A stretch of DNA of 64,000 nucleotides, taken from NCBI GenBank assembly GCA_027451825.1, contig DAIDHZ010000004.1, positions 34,370 to 98,369 of the forward strand, written 5' to 3'. How positions within the stretch are numbered: position 1 is the first letter of the stretch; every line of letters begins with the position of its first letter. The DNA comes from Chlamydiota bacterium. GTDB taxonomy: Bacteria > Chlamydiota > Chlamydiia > Chlamydiales > SM23-39. The notes below the pieces were generated by a model. That model worked only from the letters and a program-made list of their open reading frames with translations. It was not told the origin of the DNA and did not search any database. Of this stretch, positions 51,604-62,375 are shown one piece after another. The position numbers and the translations under genes were made by a program.

Positions 51604-52540
51604 AGTAGCGCCATTGTCTCTTCGAGAGACTTTAACAAAAGAAGTTCATGAAATTCGTTGGAGCTCTTCTTTTTTAGCGCAAACTTCTCTCGTTGTTTTA
51701 CTCACTTGCAATCGTTTGGAAATTTATTTGAGTGCTATCGATGTTGAAAAAACAAAGATGGAAATTCTTTTGTTTTTGAAAGAAAAAATCGGGGAGTCTT
51801 TAGAGTCTTATTGTTATTTTTATGTAGGATGGAACTGTTTTTTTCATCTTTGTTGTGTCACGGCAGGCCTTGACAGCGCCATCTTAGGAGAGACAGAGAT
51901 TGTCAGACAAGTGAAGGGAGCTTATGCGAAGGCGTCTAAAGAATTTTTTCTTTCAAGTCACATGCATTATTTTTTTCAAAAAGCTCTTTGCGTTGCAAAA
52001 TCGAATCGACATCGCTTTTTTTTAGAACAGAGAGTCCCGAGTCTTTTTAGTATTCTTTGGAAGAAAATGCGAGAGTCATTTAAAGATGTTTCCCATTTGA
52101 AGATTCTTTTTGTTGGGTTCTCTGAAATTCATCGAGAATTTGCTGCTTTCTTAAGTTATAAAGGAGTGCAGCAAATGACTTTTTGTACAAGATTTCCTGA
52201 GAAAGTCTCAGGGGATAGAAAGACATGTTCTCGTGAAGAGCTGAAACATTGGTCCAATTATGATGTGATTTCTTGCGCAACGATTTCAGATTCTTTCTTG
52301 ATTGAAGGGAAAAGTTTTAAAAGACACCTGCTATTTGATTTAAGCATTCCCAGAGTGATTGATCCAGAAGTAGCAAGCCAGGATGTCATTTTGTTGACGT
52401 TAGAGCAAGTTCATCAAATTTCTCATCGTTATCGAGAAGAAAGACAAATTCTTTTAGCGGAGGCAAAGCTCGCTTTAAAAGAGCATGCCTTTCGATTATT
52501 CCAAAGATCTGAAGGAAGTCGAGCTATTTTGATTGTGTAG
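51572..52540 (+). CDS. hemA: Glutamyl-tRNA reductase
   Basis: A reductase of about 322 residues, the first enzyme of C5 tetrapyrrole synthesis, making glutamate-1-semialdehyde for HemL. I start it at GTG 51572, since AAGGA sits at the right distance; an ATG at 51545 is an alternative. The catalytic cysteine lies in LLTCNRLEIYL. The glutamate-recognition region has GLDSAILGETEIVRQVKGAY. The NADPH domain and dimerisation helix are compressed compared with the 418-residue E. coli enzyme, as is usual in Chlamydiae. It overlaps recX. Confidence 0.92.
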   Translation: MDVAVLGIHFKVAPLSLRETLTKEVHEIRWSSSFLAQTSLVVLLTCNRLEIYLSAIDVEKTKMEILLFLKEKIGESLESYCYFYVGWNCFFHLCCVTAGLDSAILGETEIVRQVKGAYAKASKEFFLSSHMHYFFQKALCVAKSNRHRFFLEQRVPSLFSILWKKMRESFKDVSHLKILFVGFSEIHREFAAFLSYKGVQQMTFCTRFPEKVSGDRKTCSREELKHWSNYDVISCATISDSFLIEGKSFKRHLLFDLSIPRVIDPEVASQDVILLTLEQVHQISHRYREERQILLAEAKLALKEHAFRLFQRSEGSRAILIV

Positions 52541-52625
52541 TTTATCATCAGGAATGTAAACGCTTTTTTTGTTGAGATAGAGTCGATATGGTGACGTGGT
52601 AAGTTGTTATGAGGCCTTGTAGGGT

Positions 52626-53993
52626 TTAAAAATCGGCATGTCCGGGAAAACGGGGGAATGGGATTACATCTCGGATGTTTTCCATTCCGGTAACGAAAAG
52701 AATGAGTCTTTCAAACCCAAGCCCAAATCCTGCATGAGGCACTGTCCCAAATTCTCTCAGTTCAAGATACCACCAGTAATCTTCAGATTTCAGTCCAAAA
52801 TCGAGAATTTTTTGCTGAAGAATGTCGAGTCTTTCTTCTCTTTGAGATCCACCGATGATTTCTCCAATTTTAGGGACCAATACATCCATGGCAGCAACTG
52901 TTTTTCCATCGTCGTTGCTTCTCATATAGAAAGCTTTAATTTTGGATGGATAATCAGTGAGGATCACCGGTTTTTTAAAATAGTTTTCTGCGAGATAGCG
53001 TTCGTGTTCTGATTGAAGGTCGATTCCCCATTCGACAGGAAAGACAAAGTTCTGAGACGATTTTTGGAGAATTTCAATGGCTTTTGTGTATGGGAGATGT
53101 TCAAATGGAGTCTCTTTTACGTGGATGAGTCTTTCAATAAGTCCTTGTTCAATGAATTGATCAAAAAATTGAAGATCATCGATGCAGTTTTCTAAAACAT
53201 ATTGAACGCAGAATTTGAGATAGCTCTCTGCACATTCCATATTGTCTTTGAGATCTGCAAAAGCCATTTCGGGTTCGATCATCCAAAACTCCGCTAAATG
53301 GCGCGATGTATTGGAGTTTTCTGCACGAAATGTGGGACCAAATGTGTAGACATCGGAAAGGGCGCAGGCAATGATTTCACCTTCAAGCTGCCCGGAGACG
53401 GTCAGATAAGCAGGCTTTCCAAAAAAATCTTGAGAAAAGTCTTTGTTTTTTTGAGTTGGATCAAGGGTTGTGACTCGGAACATAGATCCGGCGCCTTCAC
53501 AGTCTGATCCGGCAATAATTGGGGTGTGTACGTAGAGAAAGCCTCGTTTTTGGAAAAAAAGGTGCGTTGCAAAGGCAAGCGCATTTCGAATTCTTAAAAC
53601 GGCTCCTTGTGTATTGGTTCGGGGGCGTAAGTGGGCAATTTCTCGTAAAAATTCAAAAGAGTGTCTCTTTTTTTGAAGAGGGAACTTCGCCGGATCGCTT
53701 TTACCGTAGAGACGTATTGTAGATGCGTGGATTTCAAGGGCTTGATTTTTCCCGGGGCTTTGTTTGAGTTTTCCTGTTACAGAGATCGAGGCGCCTGTTG
53801 TAAAGTCGGGATTTTTTAGAGATTCATCGATAATCACTTGTAGATTTGCAAGGCAAGAGCCGTCGTTGACTTCAATGAATGCGAATGATTTTTGATCGCG
53901 TACGGTTCGGATCCAACCGGCGATAGTGACTTCTTTTTCTAAGAAGAGCTCAGGACTTTTTGAATGAAGAATGGACTTGATTTTTGTTCTCAT
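52626..53993 (-). CDS. asnS: Asparaginyl-tRNA synthetase
   Basis: A 455-residue class IIb synthetase. The OB-fold anticodon domain opens [20 protein letters not shown]; motif 2 is in [20 protein letters not shown]; motif 3 is [20 protein letters not shown]. The N-rich specificity features and [10 protein letters not shown] identify AsnRS rather than AspRS. Chlamydia species lack AsnRS and use the GatCAB amidotransferase route, so this gene is typical of environmental relatives. Its start overlaps the nfo stop by four bases. Confidence 0.95.
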   Translation of the reverse strand: MRTKIKSILHSKSPELFLEKEVTIAGWIRTVRDQKSFAFIEVNDGSCLANLQVIIDESLKNPDFTTGASISVTGKLKQSPGKNQALEIHASTIRLYGKSDPAKFPLQKKRHSFEFLREIAHLRPRTNTQGAVLRIRNALAFATHLFFQKRGFLYVHTPIIAGSDCEGAGSMFRVTTLDPTQKNKDFSQDFFGKPAYLTVSGQLEGEIIACALSDVYTFGPTFRAENSNTSRHLAEFWMIEPEMAFADLKDNMECAESYLKFCVQYVLENCIDDLQFFDQFIEQGLIERLIHVKETPFEHLPYTKAIEILQKSSQNFVFPVEWGIDLQSEHERYLAENYFKKPVILTDYPSKIKAFYMRSNDDGKTVAAMDVLVPKIGEIIGGSQREERLDILQQKILDFGLKSEDYWWYLELREFGTVPHAGFGLGFERLILFVTGMENIRDVIPFPRFPGHADF

Positions 53994-54862
53994 AGACTGT
54001 GAGATATTACCGTCTTTGCAAAATTCTTGAGTAGAGAAATCTCATTTTTCCAACTAGATGGCCCTTCCGGAGTCTCTAGATATTTGGGAAGATGTCTTGT
54101 TTTGGGCGATTGCATGAGATATTCAAATGCTTCAAGTCCGATTTTTCCGGCACCGAGAGAAGCATGTCTATCGACTCGAGATCCTAGCTCTTTTTGAGAG
54201 TCATTTAAATGGAATGCCGATAAATGCTCTAGGCCTATGATCTGATCAAACTCTTGGAGTACTTTTTCAAACCCTTCTTTGGTTCGGATGTCATAGCCTG
54301 CCGCAAAGATATGGCAAGTATCAATGCACACACCGATCGGAAAATGGTTTTTCACTCTTTGAATAATGGATTGGATTTGTTCGAAGGTGTACCCGACGCT
54401 GGTTCCTTGTCCGGCTGTTGTCTCTAGTACAAGTTTTGTGTTCCCTGAAAGAATGAGCTCTTCCATTTCCAAAAGGCTTGCTACAATGGTGTTTAAACAC
54501 CCTTCAACGGTGCCGTCCGTTGCCGCTCCCGGATGAAAGTTGAGATAGTCGATCTCTAAAAGATGGCATCTTTGGATTTCTCCGCGAAAGGATGTTTTGC
54601 TTTTTTGTAGCATTTCTTCATTTGGGGAGCCTAAATTGATGAGATAGCTATCGTGGCTCATGATGTGTCGAATCTCTGTCTCTTTGAGAGCTTTTTTCCA
54701 TAGCATTAACTCTTCTTCTCCAATGGTTCGGCCCTGCCATTGCTTTTGGTTGCTGGTAAACAGCTGGATGCTGGTTGCTCCGATGCTTTGTCCTTCATAT
54801 AAGGCATTAAATGAACCTCCGCTTGCCGAGGTATGAGCTCCGATCCAAATCTTTTCTTCCAT
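53990..54862 (-). CDS. nfo: Endonuclease IV
   Basis: A 290-residue AP endonuclease of the Nfo family. Zinc ligands are recognisable in [52 protein letters not shown] and LETPEGP. It opens [10 protein letters not shown], the family's typical start. It cuts abasic sites in base-excision repair. It is the first gene of a two-gene unit with asnS (ATGA overlap). Confidence 0.97.
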   Translation of the reverse strand: MEEKIWIGAHTSASGGSFNALYEGQSIGATSIQLFTSNQKQWQGRTIGEEELMLWKKALKETEIRHIMSHDSYLINLGSPNEEMLQKSKTSFRGEIQRCHLLEIDYLNFHPGAATDGTVEGCLNTIVASLLEMEELILSGNTKLVLETTAGQGTSVGYTFEQIQSIIQRVKNHFPIGVCIDTCHIFAAGYDIRTKEGFEKVLQEFDQIIGLEHLSAFHLNDSQKELGSRVDRHASLGAGKIGLEAFEYLMQSPKTRHLPKYLETPEGPSSWKNEISLLKNFAKTVISHSL

Positions 54863-54942
54863 CGCTTTTAAACCTGAATAAGAATTTATGTTATAGAAAT
54901 TTGTGATAGATTTCGAGATGATTTTGAATGAGAGGTTTTCTT

Positions 54943-55083
54943 TTAAGGAATAATGACTATTGCAGGGAATGCCTTGAAAGGGAATGTAGGGACATAGATG
55001 GTCTGGAAGCTCGCCTGACAGATGATCCCCACTGAAACTGCGGCAACCACTTTTGGATCGGGGGAGTAATATTCTTTGTATTT
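54943..55083 (-). pseudogene. Possible C-terminal gene remnant upstream of nfo
   Basis: An open minus-strand stretch of 46 codons between stops, without a start codon, in the 416-bp gap between nfo and kbl. Its translation looks coding (YYSPDPKVVAAVSVGIICQ, then TIYVPTFPFKAFPAIVIIP), and the DNA here is GC-richer than its flanks. It may be the end of a degraded gene. I know no parent family. Chance is not excluded. Confidence 0.3.
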
Positions 55084-55139
55084 TTAATTATATCATTTTT
55101 AATGATTCTGTTTAATTTTTCTTATCTTGTTTAAGGTTA

Positions 55140-55238
55140 ATGACTTTTGAAGGGCATATCGTGATATCGAGAAACTCGCTATTTGGCGAAGCAAAGCTTC
55201 GTCCTCTATTTCCCGATTCTTCAAGTTGTTTCGGTATA
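55140..55238. repeat. Palindromic repeat remnant upstream of kbl
   Basis: This region holds small hairpins (ATATCGTGATAT; CGAAGCAAAGCTTCG) and ends in GTTGTTTCGGTATA (55225-55238), which is identical to the left end of inverted-repeat element 1 (41626-41639). It lies 40 bp before the kbl start, so it could contribute to the promoter or leader. Confidence 0.55.
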
Positions 55239-55278
55239 CATGGTGACAACAAAGAAATTTATTGATAGGGTCTGGCTT

Positions 55279-56469
55279 ATGGGTAAAAAATCTTTTATTT
55301 CACATATTTCAAGTCAAATTGAACAAATTAAACAAAACGGTCTTTATAAAGAAGAGCGTATTATTGTCTCTCCGCAAAAAGCAGAAATTCAGGTGTCCGG
55401 AGGTCGGGAGGTTTTGAATTTTTGTGCGAACAACTATTTAGGTCTTGCAGATCATCCAGAGTTAATTAAGGCCGCGCAAGAAGGGGTCGCCAAGTATGGC
55501 TTTGGGATGGCATCCGTTCGCTTTATTTGCGGAACGCAAAACATCCATAAGGAATTGGAAAAGAGACTCAGTCACTTTTTGGGATTTGAGGACACGATTT
55601 TATATACCTCTTGTTTTGATGCCAATGGAGGACTTTTTGAGACTCTTTTTACAGATCAAGATGCTGTGATTTCCGATTCTTTGAATCATGCAAGTATCAT
55701 TGATGGAATTCGTCTTTGTAAAGCAAAGAGATTCCGCTATCAAAATAATGATATGGCGGATTTAGAAGAGAAATTGAAGGAAGCAAAAGAGGCTAGATTT
55801 CGTCTGATTGTTACGGATGGTGTTTTCTCGATGGATGGAATCATTGCGAATTTGCAGAAAATTTGTGATCTTGCCGACAAGTATGATGCTCTTGTGATGG
55901 TGGACGATTCGCATGCCGTTGGATTTATGGGAGAACATGGAAAGGGCACTCATGAACATTGCAAGGTGATGGGACGCATTGACATTATGACGGGCACTTT
56001 GGGGAAAGCTTTGGGAGGCGCTTCCGGAGGCTATACCGCAGCTCGGAAAGAGATTATTGAGTATTTACGTCAGAGATCTCGCCCCTATCTTTTTTCCAAC
56101 ACCTTGGCTCCTATGATTGCTTCAACGTCGATGAAAGTATTGGATCTTTTGGAAAAATCGGGAGATTTAAGAAAAAGATTGAAAGAGAATGCGGCCTATT
56201 TTCGTCACAATATGGAAGAACTTGGATTTCAATTGGTTGCAGGAGAGCATCCCATTATTCCGGTCATGCTCTATGATGCCAAAAAATCGAAGCAGATGGC
56301 GGATCTTCTTTTGAAAGAAGGAGTTTATGTGATTAGTTTTTCTTATCCGGTTGTTCCGGAAGGGAAAGCCCGCATTCGCACGCAAATGTCAGCGGCTCAC
56401 GAAAAACATCATTTAGATCTTGCGATTGCGGCTTTTGCAAAAGTTGGAAAAGAATTGGGGGTTATTTAA
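55279..56469 (+). CDS. kbl: 2-amino-3-ketobutyrate CoA ligase
   Basis: A 396-residue PLP enzyme of the alpha-oxoamine synthase family that cleaves 2-amino-3-ketobutyrate with CoA to glycine and acetyl-CoA. The start at 55279 ([13 protein letters not shown]) follows AGGGTC; the longer upstream frame runs through a repeat. Signature segments are [46 protein letters not shown], and the PLP lysine in [15 protein letters not shown]. Substrate assignment to Kbl instead of BioF or HemA-ALAS is supported by the adjacent tdh gene four bases downstream. Confidence 0.95.
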   Translation: MGKKSFISHISSQIEQIKQNGLYKEERIIVSPQKAEIQVSGGREVLNFCANNYLGLADHPELIKAAQEGVAKYGFGMASVRFICGTQNIHKELEKRLSHFLGFEDTILYTSCFDANGGLFETLFTDQDAVISDSLNHASIIDGIRLCKAKRFRYQNNDMADLEEKLKEAKEARFRLIVTDGVFSMDGIIANLQKICDLADKYDALVMVDDSHAVGFMGEHGKGTHEHCKVMGRIDIMTGTLGKALGGASGGYTAARKEIIEYLRQRSRPYLFSNTLAPMIASTSMKVLDLLEKSGDLRKRLKENAAYFRHNMEELGFQLVAGEHPIIPVMLYDAKKSKQMADLLLKEGVYVISFSYPVVPEGKARIRTQMSAAHEKHHLDLAIAAFAKVGKELGVI

Positions 56470-56472
56470 GGT

Positions 56473-57498
56473 ATGAAGGCACTTGGAAAATTAAAAAAAG
56501 AAACGGGGCTTTGGCTCTATGACGCTCCGATGCCCAAATGCGGACCTCGCGATTTGCTTGTGAGAGTCAAAAAGACAGCCATCTGCGGAACTGATCTTCA
56601 CATTTATAAGTGGGATGAATGGGCGCAAAAAACGATTCCGGTTCCTATGACAACCGGTCATGAATTTGTTGGCGTGGTTGAAAAAGTAGGAAGGGATGTC
56701 AAAAATTTTAAAGAAGGGGATCGGATTGCAGGAGAAGGACATTTGGTTTGCGATGCTTGCAGAGCTTGCAGAGCCGGCGCCCGTCATTTATGTCGCAATA
56801 CCATTGGAATTGGGGTCAATACAACAGGCTGTTTTGCTGAGTACATTGCAATCCCTGCGACCAATGCAGTTTTAGTTCCTGAAGAAATTTCAGATGATGT
56901 GGCTGCGTTTTTAGATCCCCTTGGAAATGCGACGCATACGGCGCTTTCTTTTGATTTGGTGGGAGAAGATGTCCTTGTGACGGGTGCAGGCCCCATTGGA
57001 ATTATGGGGGCAGTCATAGCAAAGCACGTGGGAGCGCGTCATGTCGTGATTACCGATGTGAGCGAGTATCGATTGAAATTAGCTAAGCAATTGGGCATTG
57101 AAAACGCGATCAATGTAGCCACGACAGACTTAAGAGATGTGATGAAAAAGCTCTCTATTGTGGAAGGGTTTGATGTGGGTCTTGAAATGTCAGGCCATCC
57201 TGCAGGATTCAATCAGATGATCGATCTCATGAATCATGGCGGAAAGATGGCTCTTTTGGGAATTTTGCCGGATGGAATTGGCATTTCTTGGAGTAAAGTG
57301 ATTTTCCATAGTCTCACCCTGAAAGGGATTTATGGTCGACAAATGTATGAAACTTGGTATAAAATGATTGCGATGCTGCAGAGTGGATTGGATGTTTCTA
57401 AAATTGTAACGCATAAGTTGCACTATACGGAATTTCAAAAGGGATTTGACGTCATTTCTCAAGGTCTCTGTGGTAAAGTGATTCTCGAATGGAGTTAA
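56473..57498 (+). CDS. tdh: L-threonine 3-dehydrogenase
   Basis: A 341-residue zinc-dependent medium-chain dehydrogenase that oxidises threonine to 2-amino-3-ketobutyrate, the substrate of Kbl. Catalytic zinc ligands are in [16 protein letters not shown] and [10 protein letters not shown]. Structural zinc cysteines are in [15 protein letters not shown]. The NAD site is [17 protein letters not shown]. Sequence and neighbour agree. Its 3' end overlaps the permease gene by 10 bp. Confidence 0.96.
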   Translation: MKALGKLKKETGLWLYDAPMPKCGPRDLLVRVKKTAICGTDLHIYKWDEWAQKTIPVPMTTGHEFVGVVEKVGRDVKNFKEGDRIAGEGHLVCDACRACRAGARHLCRNTIGIGVNTTGCFAEYIAIPATNAVLVPEEISDDVAAFLDPLGNATHTALSFDLVGEDVLVTGAGPIGIMGAVIAKHVGARHVVITDVSEYRLKLAKQLGIENAINVATTDLRDVMKKLSIVEGFDVGLEMSGHPAGFNQMIDLMNHGGKMALLGILPDGIGISWSKVIFHSLTLKGIYGRQMYETWYKMIAMLQSGLDVSKIVTHKLHYTEFQKGFDVISQGLCGKVILEWS

Positions 57499-58973
57499 GA
57501 CAGGTGAGAGGAAAGAATCTTTTCATAAAAAAATCACCCCATTCATTGGCAACGGAAATAGAAGCCAGTGAAGGAAGCAAGGGGCTAAAAAGGCATTTGA
57601 AAGCTTTACAACTTTCGTCAATTGGAATTGGAGCGATTATTGGCGCAGGAATTTTTGTCATTACAGGGCAAGCAGCTGCAAATTGTGCAGGACCTGCCGT
57701 TGTGATTTCTTTTATTATCGCAGCGATTGTTTGCGTTTTTGCAGGACTTTGTTATGCAGAGCTTGCCTCTATTATTCCGATTTCAGGAGGCGCCTATTCT
57801 TATGCTTATGTGGCTTTAGGAGAATTTGCGGCTTGGTTGATCGGGTGGACTGCGATTGTTCAATATCTCGCTTCCGCATGCACGGTGGCCGTGGGTTGGT
57901 CCGGTTATTTTACGAGTGTGATAGAAGGCTTTGGCATTCGTCTTTCTCAGACTTTTACCAATGCTCCGATTGTTTATTCTCCGGATACGGGATGGCATAT
58001 GAGCGGCGCTATTTGTAACGTGCCTGCTGTTCTTTTAGTGCTTTTGATCTGTCTTATGATTGCTGTTGGGATTCGCGCTGCGGCTACGATGAATAACATC
58101 ATGGTGGGAGTCAAACTGGCAACGATCTTTTTCTTCATTGTGTTTGGTGTTTTTTACATCAATTCAGCGAATTGGACGCCATTCATTCCAGAAAACACAG
58201 GAGTGTTTGGAGAATTTGGCTGGAGTGGAATTTTAAGAGGAGCAGGACTTGTATTTTTTGCTTATAATGGCTTTGATACGGTTTGTACGCTCGCTCAAGA
58301 AACGATTTCTCCGCAGAAAAATATTCCAAGAGGAATGCTTGGGGCTCTTGGAGTGAGTACGATTGCATATATTGCGACGGTGCTCGTATTAACGGGAGTT
58401 GCGAGTTATACGCTTTTAGGTGTTTCAGATCCGATGTCTGTTGCCTTGAATGCAATGGGACCTAAATTTGCGTGGTTTGGCTTTCTTGTAAAATTTGCGA
58501 TTTTAGCAGCATTGACTTCTGTGATCTTAGCTCAGCTTTTGGGACAAACACGGATGTTCTTTGCGATGAGTAAAGATGGTCTTTTACCACCTCGTTTTGC
58601 ACAGATTCATGAAAAATGGAGAACCCCAGTATTTGGAACCGTGATGATTGCGATCGCAGGTGCCTTCATTGCTGGGCTCTTCCCGGTGGATATGCTTGCG
58701 CAGCTCGTCTCTTTATCTGTGCTTTTGATTTTTTCGATTGTTTGCTTTGGCGTTTTGATTTTACGCTACACGCAGCCGGATCTTCATCGTCCATTTAAAG
58801 TGCCTTTAATGCCTTATATTCCTGTTTTGGGAATTCTTTGCTGTGTTGGCCAGATGTTCTTCTTGCCGATGACAACTTGGGTACAGTTATTGATTTGGAT
58901 GTTGATCGGTCTTCTTGTTTATTTCCGCTTTGGATTTAAGCATAGCAGGCTTAGAAAAGCGCTAAGTCGATAA
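57489..58973 (+). CDS. APC-family amino acid permease (cationic amino acid transporter type)
   Basis: A 494-residue transporter with twelve or more membrane segments. It starts with [20 protein letters not shown], the hallmark first helix of APC transporters, after a charged 35-residue N-terminus. The sequence [18 protein letters not shown] is typical of the CAT/YfnA subgroup. As the third gene in the kbl-tdh operon it probably imports threonine or a related amino acid from the host. A bidirectional terminator follows. Confidence 0.9.
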   Translation: MELRQVRGKNLFIKKSPHSLATEIEASEGSKGLKRHLKALQLSSIGIGAIIGAGIFVITGQAAANCAGPAVVISFIIAAIVCVFAGLCYAELASIIPISGGAYSYAYVALGEFAAWLIGWTAIVQYLASACTVAVGWSGYFTSVIEGFGIRLSQTFTNAPIVYSPDTGWHMSGAICNVPAVLLVLLICLMIAVGIRAAATMNNIMVGVKLATIFFFIVFGVFYINSANWTPFIPENTGVFGEFGWSGILRGAGLVFFAYNGFDTVCTLAQETISPQKNIPRGMLGALGVSTIAYIATVLVLTGVASYTLLGVSDPMSVALNAMGPKFAWFGFLVKFAILAALTSVILAQLLGQTRMFFAMSKDGLLPPRFAQIHEKWRTPVFGTVMIAIAGAFIAGLFPVDMLAQLVSLSVLLIFSIVCFGVLILRYTQPDLHRPFKVPLMPYIPVLGILCCVGQMFFLPMTTWVQLLIWMLIGLLVYFRFGFKHSRLRKALSR

Positions 58974-58981
58974 ACTTAAAG

Positions 58982-59011
58982 AAGAGTCTCTTCTTTAAAG
59001 AAGAGACTCTT
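58982..59011. terminator. Bidirectional terminator between permease and RING-like gene
   Basis: A perfect 12-bp stem, AAGAGTCTCTTC and GAAGAGACTCTT, around TTTAAA. It starts eight bases after the permease stop and overlaps the last codon of the convergent RING-like gene. T runs are short on both sides. Confidence 0.75.
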
Positions 59012-59714
59012 ATCCGAAAAGTAAATTCGGAGGTAAATTCGGAGGTAGCAAAGCTGTAAGTCCTTCCGAGAATCCTGGTAGAATGTGTTCTCCGACTAGA
59101 TTTATTGTAGATGAAGTCAAATGAAGCATTTTGACGACAGACAATACGAGGGCTGAATATGTTGCTTTAGCGAAAAACATATGCCTGAGAGATTTGATCT
59201 TAAATCGATCTCCAAAGATGGTTGATTCGAAGAGATTTGTCAGTTGACTGACGAATATACATTTAGCAATGGATAGTCCTGCGATAGCTATGGATTTTCT
59301 TGTTTCATTGATACCGGAATTCTCAATGCGTTGAGCGATGGGATCCGAGATTGAGTTCGTTGCTCTAGATATCACTTCGTTTGCCATATTGCACATGCAA
59401 CGCACTGCTGTGGATTGAAAAACGAAAGTGGCTGCGTCTTTGACTTTTTCTGTCCATGGAAACATGAGGCTTGTGTCAATGGATTGTCGGCATTCTGGAC
59501 ATGAGTTTGCGTCGTGAAGCATCGCTGCCTGGGTATTTCTCCATTCTTGTAGGCATTCCCTATGAACGGGATGATAAAGTTCAGGGCTCCATGGACGGTT
59601 TAAATCTTCCAAAGAAATAGGTTCCGTAGGTTGGGTGTGGCCCCATAAGGGGGGTGATCCATCTAGGCAAATAGAGCAAGAATTTAATGGACGATGATCT
59701 ACTTGATAAGTCAT
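59010..59714 (-). CDS. RING-H2-like zinc-finger protein, putative secreted effector
   Basis: A 234-residue protein. The N-terminus has the spacing of a RING/RING-H2 finger: C13-x2-C16, then YHPVHRECLQEW (H48, H51, C54), and CPECR (C72, C75). The usual third-position cysteine before H48 is replaced by leucine (L46), so seven of eight zinc ligands are visible. RING fingers are eukaryotic ubiquitin-ligase domains and are rare in bacteria. The rest (about residues 85-234) is helical with hydrophobic stretches (IAIAGLSIAKCIFV; YSALVLSVVKMLHL) that could be membrane anchors. No signal peptide is seen, consistent with type III secretion. The E3 role is inference. Confidence 0.75.
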   Translation of the reverse strand: MTYQVDHRPLNSCSICLDGSPPLWGHTQPTEPISLEDLNRPWSPELYHPVHRECLQEWRNTQAAMLHDANSCPECRQSIDTSLMFPWTEKVKDAATFVFQSTAVRCMCNMANEVISRATNSISDPIAQRIENSGINETRKSIAIAGLSIAKCIFVSQLTNLFESTIFGDRFKIKSLRHMFFAKATYSALVLSVVKMLHLTSSTINLVGEHILPGFSEGLTALLPPNLPPNLLFG

Positions 59715-59804
59715 ATAAAGTCCTTTTTATTATTTTTTATAATAGTAATTAAATTTATATAATTATAGCAGATCTATTTATTGCTTTATATAATATGTAT
59801 TTTT

Positions 59805-62375
59805 TTAATTTATAAAAGATTGCCATTCTGTGAGTTTTTGAAGGGCTTGGATTGGTGTTATGTTGTTGATTTCAAGTTGCTTAAGCTCTTCTGTCCAAGA
59901 GGGAAGCTTAGGTTCAAAGAGGGTGAGTTGTTTTTCTTCTCTTGGAGGTTTGTTAAAAGATCCTTTCGCTTCGAGTTGTTTTAAGATTTCTTCGGCTTTT
60001 TGGATGGCTTTTGGGGGGAGTCCTGCGAGTTTGGCCACATGAATTCCGTAGCTTTTGTCAGTCCCTCCTTGGATGATTTTTCTTAAAAAGACGATGCCTC
60101 CTTCCACCTCTTGGACTGCGATTTGAAAGTTCAGGGCGTGAGGAAATTGTTTCGCAAGAGCTGTAAGTTCCCAATAGTGAGTGGCAAAGAGGGTTTTTGC
60201 TTGTTTTCTGTGAGTTGTGAGGATGTATTCAGAGACAGCCCAAGCAATTGCGATTCCATCATAGGTGCTTGTGCCTCTGCCAATTTCATCAAGAAGAACT
60301 AAAGATCGAGATGTTGCGTTTTTGAGGATGTTGGCAGTTTCTGTCATTTCGACCATGAATGTTGATTGACCTCGTGCAAGATCGTCGCTCGCTCCAATTC
60401 TTGAAAATACTTTGTCGATGAGGCCGATGTGCATCGATTCTGCAGGAACGAAGGATCCCATTTGGGCGAGGATGGCAAGAAGCGCTACTTGTCTGATATA
60501 GGTTGATTTTCCTGCCATGTTAGGGCCTGTGATGAGCATCATTTGTTCTTTTTCACTAAGGTTTGTGTCATTGGCAATGTAATTGGCAGATCCGACCGCT
60601 TTTTCAACGATGGGATGTCTTCCTTTTTTGATGAGAAGAGTGGATGATTCATCAATGGTTGGTCTTATAAAATTGCCATCTTTAGCAACTTTAGCAAGAG
60701 AGATCAGACAGTCAAGCCGGCCAATTGCTTTTGCAATCACATGGATCGAAGGAGTATCCTTGATGATGAGAGATCGAAATTCTTCAAAGAGTTCCTTCTC
60801 GAGCGCTTTACTTTTTTCTTCTGCGCTTAAAATTTTGTTTTCAAATTGCTTGAGCTCTTCTGTGATGAATCGTTCTGCGGAGACAAGAGTTTGTCTTCTT
60901 TGGAAAAAGGAAGGAACTTTATCGCTTTGGGTTTTACTCACTTCAATATAATAGCCAAAAGCTTTCGTAAAGTTGACTTTGAGTGTTTTGATTCCCGTTT
61001 GTTCTTTGAGCGTGTTTTGGTAGTGATTTAAGAAATGAAATGATTCTTTGCTTAAATTTCTTAAATCATCGAGTTCTTGATGAAAGCCATCTTTAAAAAT
61101 ATCTCCTTCTCCAAGCCTTAAAGGAGGATTTTCTTGAAGAGCGGAAAGAATTTTTTGAGAGAGGGGCTCTAGATTTGGAAGATTTTTGAGTTCATCATAG
61201 CCAATGCATGAGGTGAGTGATTCTTGAATCAAAGGAAGATTTGAGAGTGATTTTCCAAGAGCCAAAAGATCTCGAGGTCCTGCAGAGCCTGCGACAAGTT
61301 TCATCGAAAGGCGCTCAAGATCTCGGATTTGATCGAGAGACTTTCTGATTTTATTTCGTTCCTGATCGTGTTTTAAGAAGATATGAATTGCATTTTGTCT
61401 TTTTTCAATTTCAGCAAGAGACATGGAAGGGTGCTTGATCCAGTGTCGGAGCAATCTTCCTCCCATGGGGGTGCATGTTTCATCGAGGATGTCTAAAAGA
61501 GTGTTTTTATGAGATTGATCAAGAGTTGATTCTGTGAGTTCTAGGTTGCGTAAAGTGGCTCTATCGATGCTCATGGTTTCAGAGAAAGATCCCGTTTGAA
61601 TGGAGATGATGTGATCGAGATTTAAGTTCATCTCTTCTTTGAGATATAAAAGCAAAGATCCTGCCGCGGAGACGGCAGCAGGTTGCGAGTTGAGGCCAAA
61701 AGAATGCAAGTTGCTGACTGCAAATTGACAGGTGAGTACGTCTTGTGCCGATGCTAGAGATAAGGGATCTTTTGTGTTGATGAGGAAAGTAAAATGGTGT
61801 GAAAGTTCTTTAAAAAAGAGAGGATGGACTTCTTGGAATTTTTTACTGACGAGAAATTCAGAGGGTTTTAGACGAAATAATTCATCGAGAAGCTCTTGCT
61901 CCTGATCGAATTCTACAGCGTGAAATTCTCCTGTAGAAAGATCTAAAAAACTTAAACCAAATGAGTTTTTGAGTTGATTAATTGCTGCAAAATAGTTGTT
62001 TTGCTTATCAGAAAGGAGTCCAGAATTAACTAGAGTTCCCGGTGTAATGATTTGTGTGATTTCTCGTTTAACAAGTCCTTTGGCTTCTTTGGGACTTTCC
62101 ATTTGCTCTGCGATAGCGACTTTAAATCCTTTGGCAATCAATTTATCGATGTAGACATCGGAGGTGTGAAAAGGGACTCCGCACATTGGAATGCTTTGTC
62201 TTGCCGTTAAAGTGAGGTTGAGCTCTTTTGCCATGATGGTGGCATCTTCATGGAAGGCTTCATAAAAATCGCCGAGACGAAAGAGAAGGATGGCATCTTT
62301 GGCAATCGATTTGCATTCCATCCATTGAGCCATCATAGGAGTTGTGTTTGCAGTCTCTGTGATCGTCTGTGTCAT
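59805..62375 (-). CDS. mutS: DNA mismatch repair protein MutS
   Basis: An 856-residue MutS. The mismatch-recognition Phe-x-Glu is in FRLGDFYEAFHEDA near the N-terminus (F37-x-E39 region). Walker A is TGPNMAGKSTYIRQVALLA, Walker B DEIGRGTSTYDG, and the clamp and dimer parts are complete up to an ending in LTEWQSFIN. No MutL is seen nearby. The gene starts next to a 500-bp repeat-rich region that leads to the IS. Confidence 0.97.
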   Translation of the reverse strand: MTQTITETANTTPMMAQWMECKSIAKDAILLFRLGDFYEAFHEDATIMAKELNLTLTARQSIPMCGVPFHTSDVYIDKLIAKGFKVAIAEQMESPKEAKGLVKREITQIITPGTLVNSGLLSDKQNNYFAAINQLKNSFGLSFLDLSTGEFHAVEFDQEQELLDELFRLKPSEFLVSKKFQEVHPLFFKELSHHFTFLINTKDPLSLASAQDVLTCQFAVSNLHSFGLNSQPAAVSAAGSLLLYLKEEMNLNLDHIISIQTGSFSETMSIDRATLRNLELTESTLDQSHKNTLLDILDETCTPMGGRLLRHWIKHPSMSLAEIEKRQNAIHIFLKHDQERNKIRKSLDQIRDLERLSMKLVAGSAGPRDLLALGKSLSNLPLIQESLTSCIGYDELKNLPNLEPLSQKILSALQENPPLRLGEGDIFKDGFHQELDDLRNLSKESFHFLNHYQNTLKEQTGIKTLKVNFTKAFGYYIEVSKTQSDKVPSFFQRRQTLVSAERFITEELKQFENKILSAEEKSKALEKELFEEFRSLIIKDTPSIHVIAKAIGRLDCLISLAKVAKDGNFIRPTIDESSTLLIKKGRHPIVEKAVGSANYIANDTNLSEKEQMMLITGPNMAGKSTYIRQVALLAILAQMGSFVPAESMHIGLIDKVFSRIGASDDLARGQSTFMVEMTETANILKNATSRSLVLLDEIGRGTSTYDGIAIAWAVSEYILTTHRKQAKTLFATHYWELTALAKQFPHALNFQIAVQEVEGGIVFLRKIIQGGTDKSYGIHVAKLAGLPPKAIQKAEEILKQLEAKGSFNKPPREEKQLTLFEPKLPSWTEELKQLEINNITPIQALQKLTEWQSFIN

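Noticed and set aside
54950..55070. 4.5S, 6S or riboswitch RNA in the nfo-kbl gap
   Set aside because: Short similarities (ACTGCGGCAACCAC, GGTCTGGAAGC) lack the conserved core loops and a matching secondary structure.
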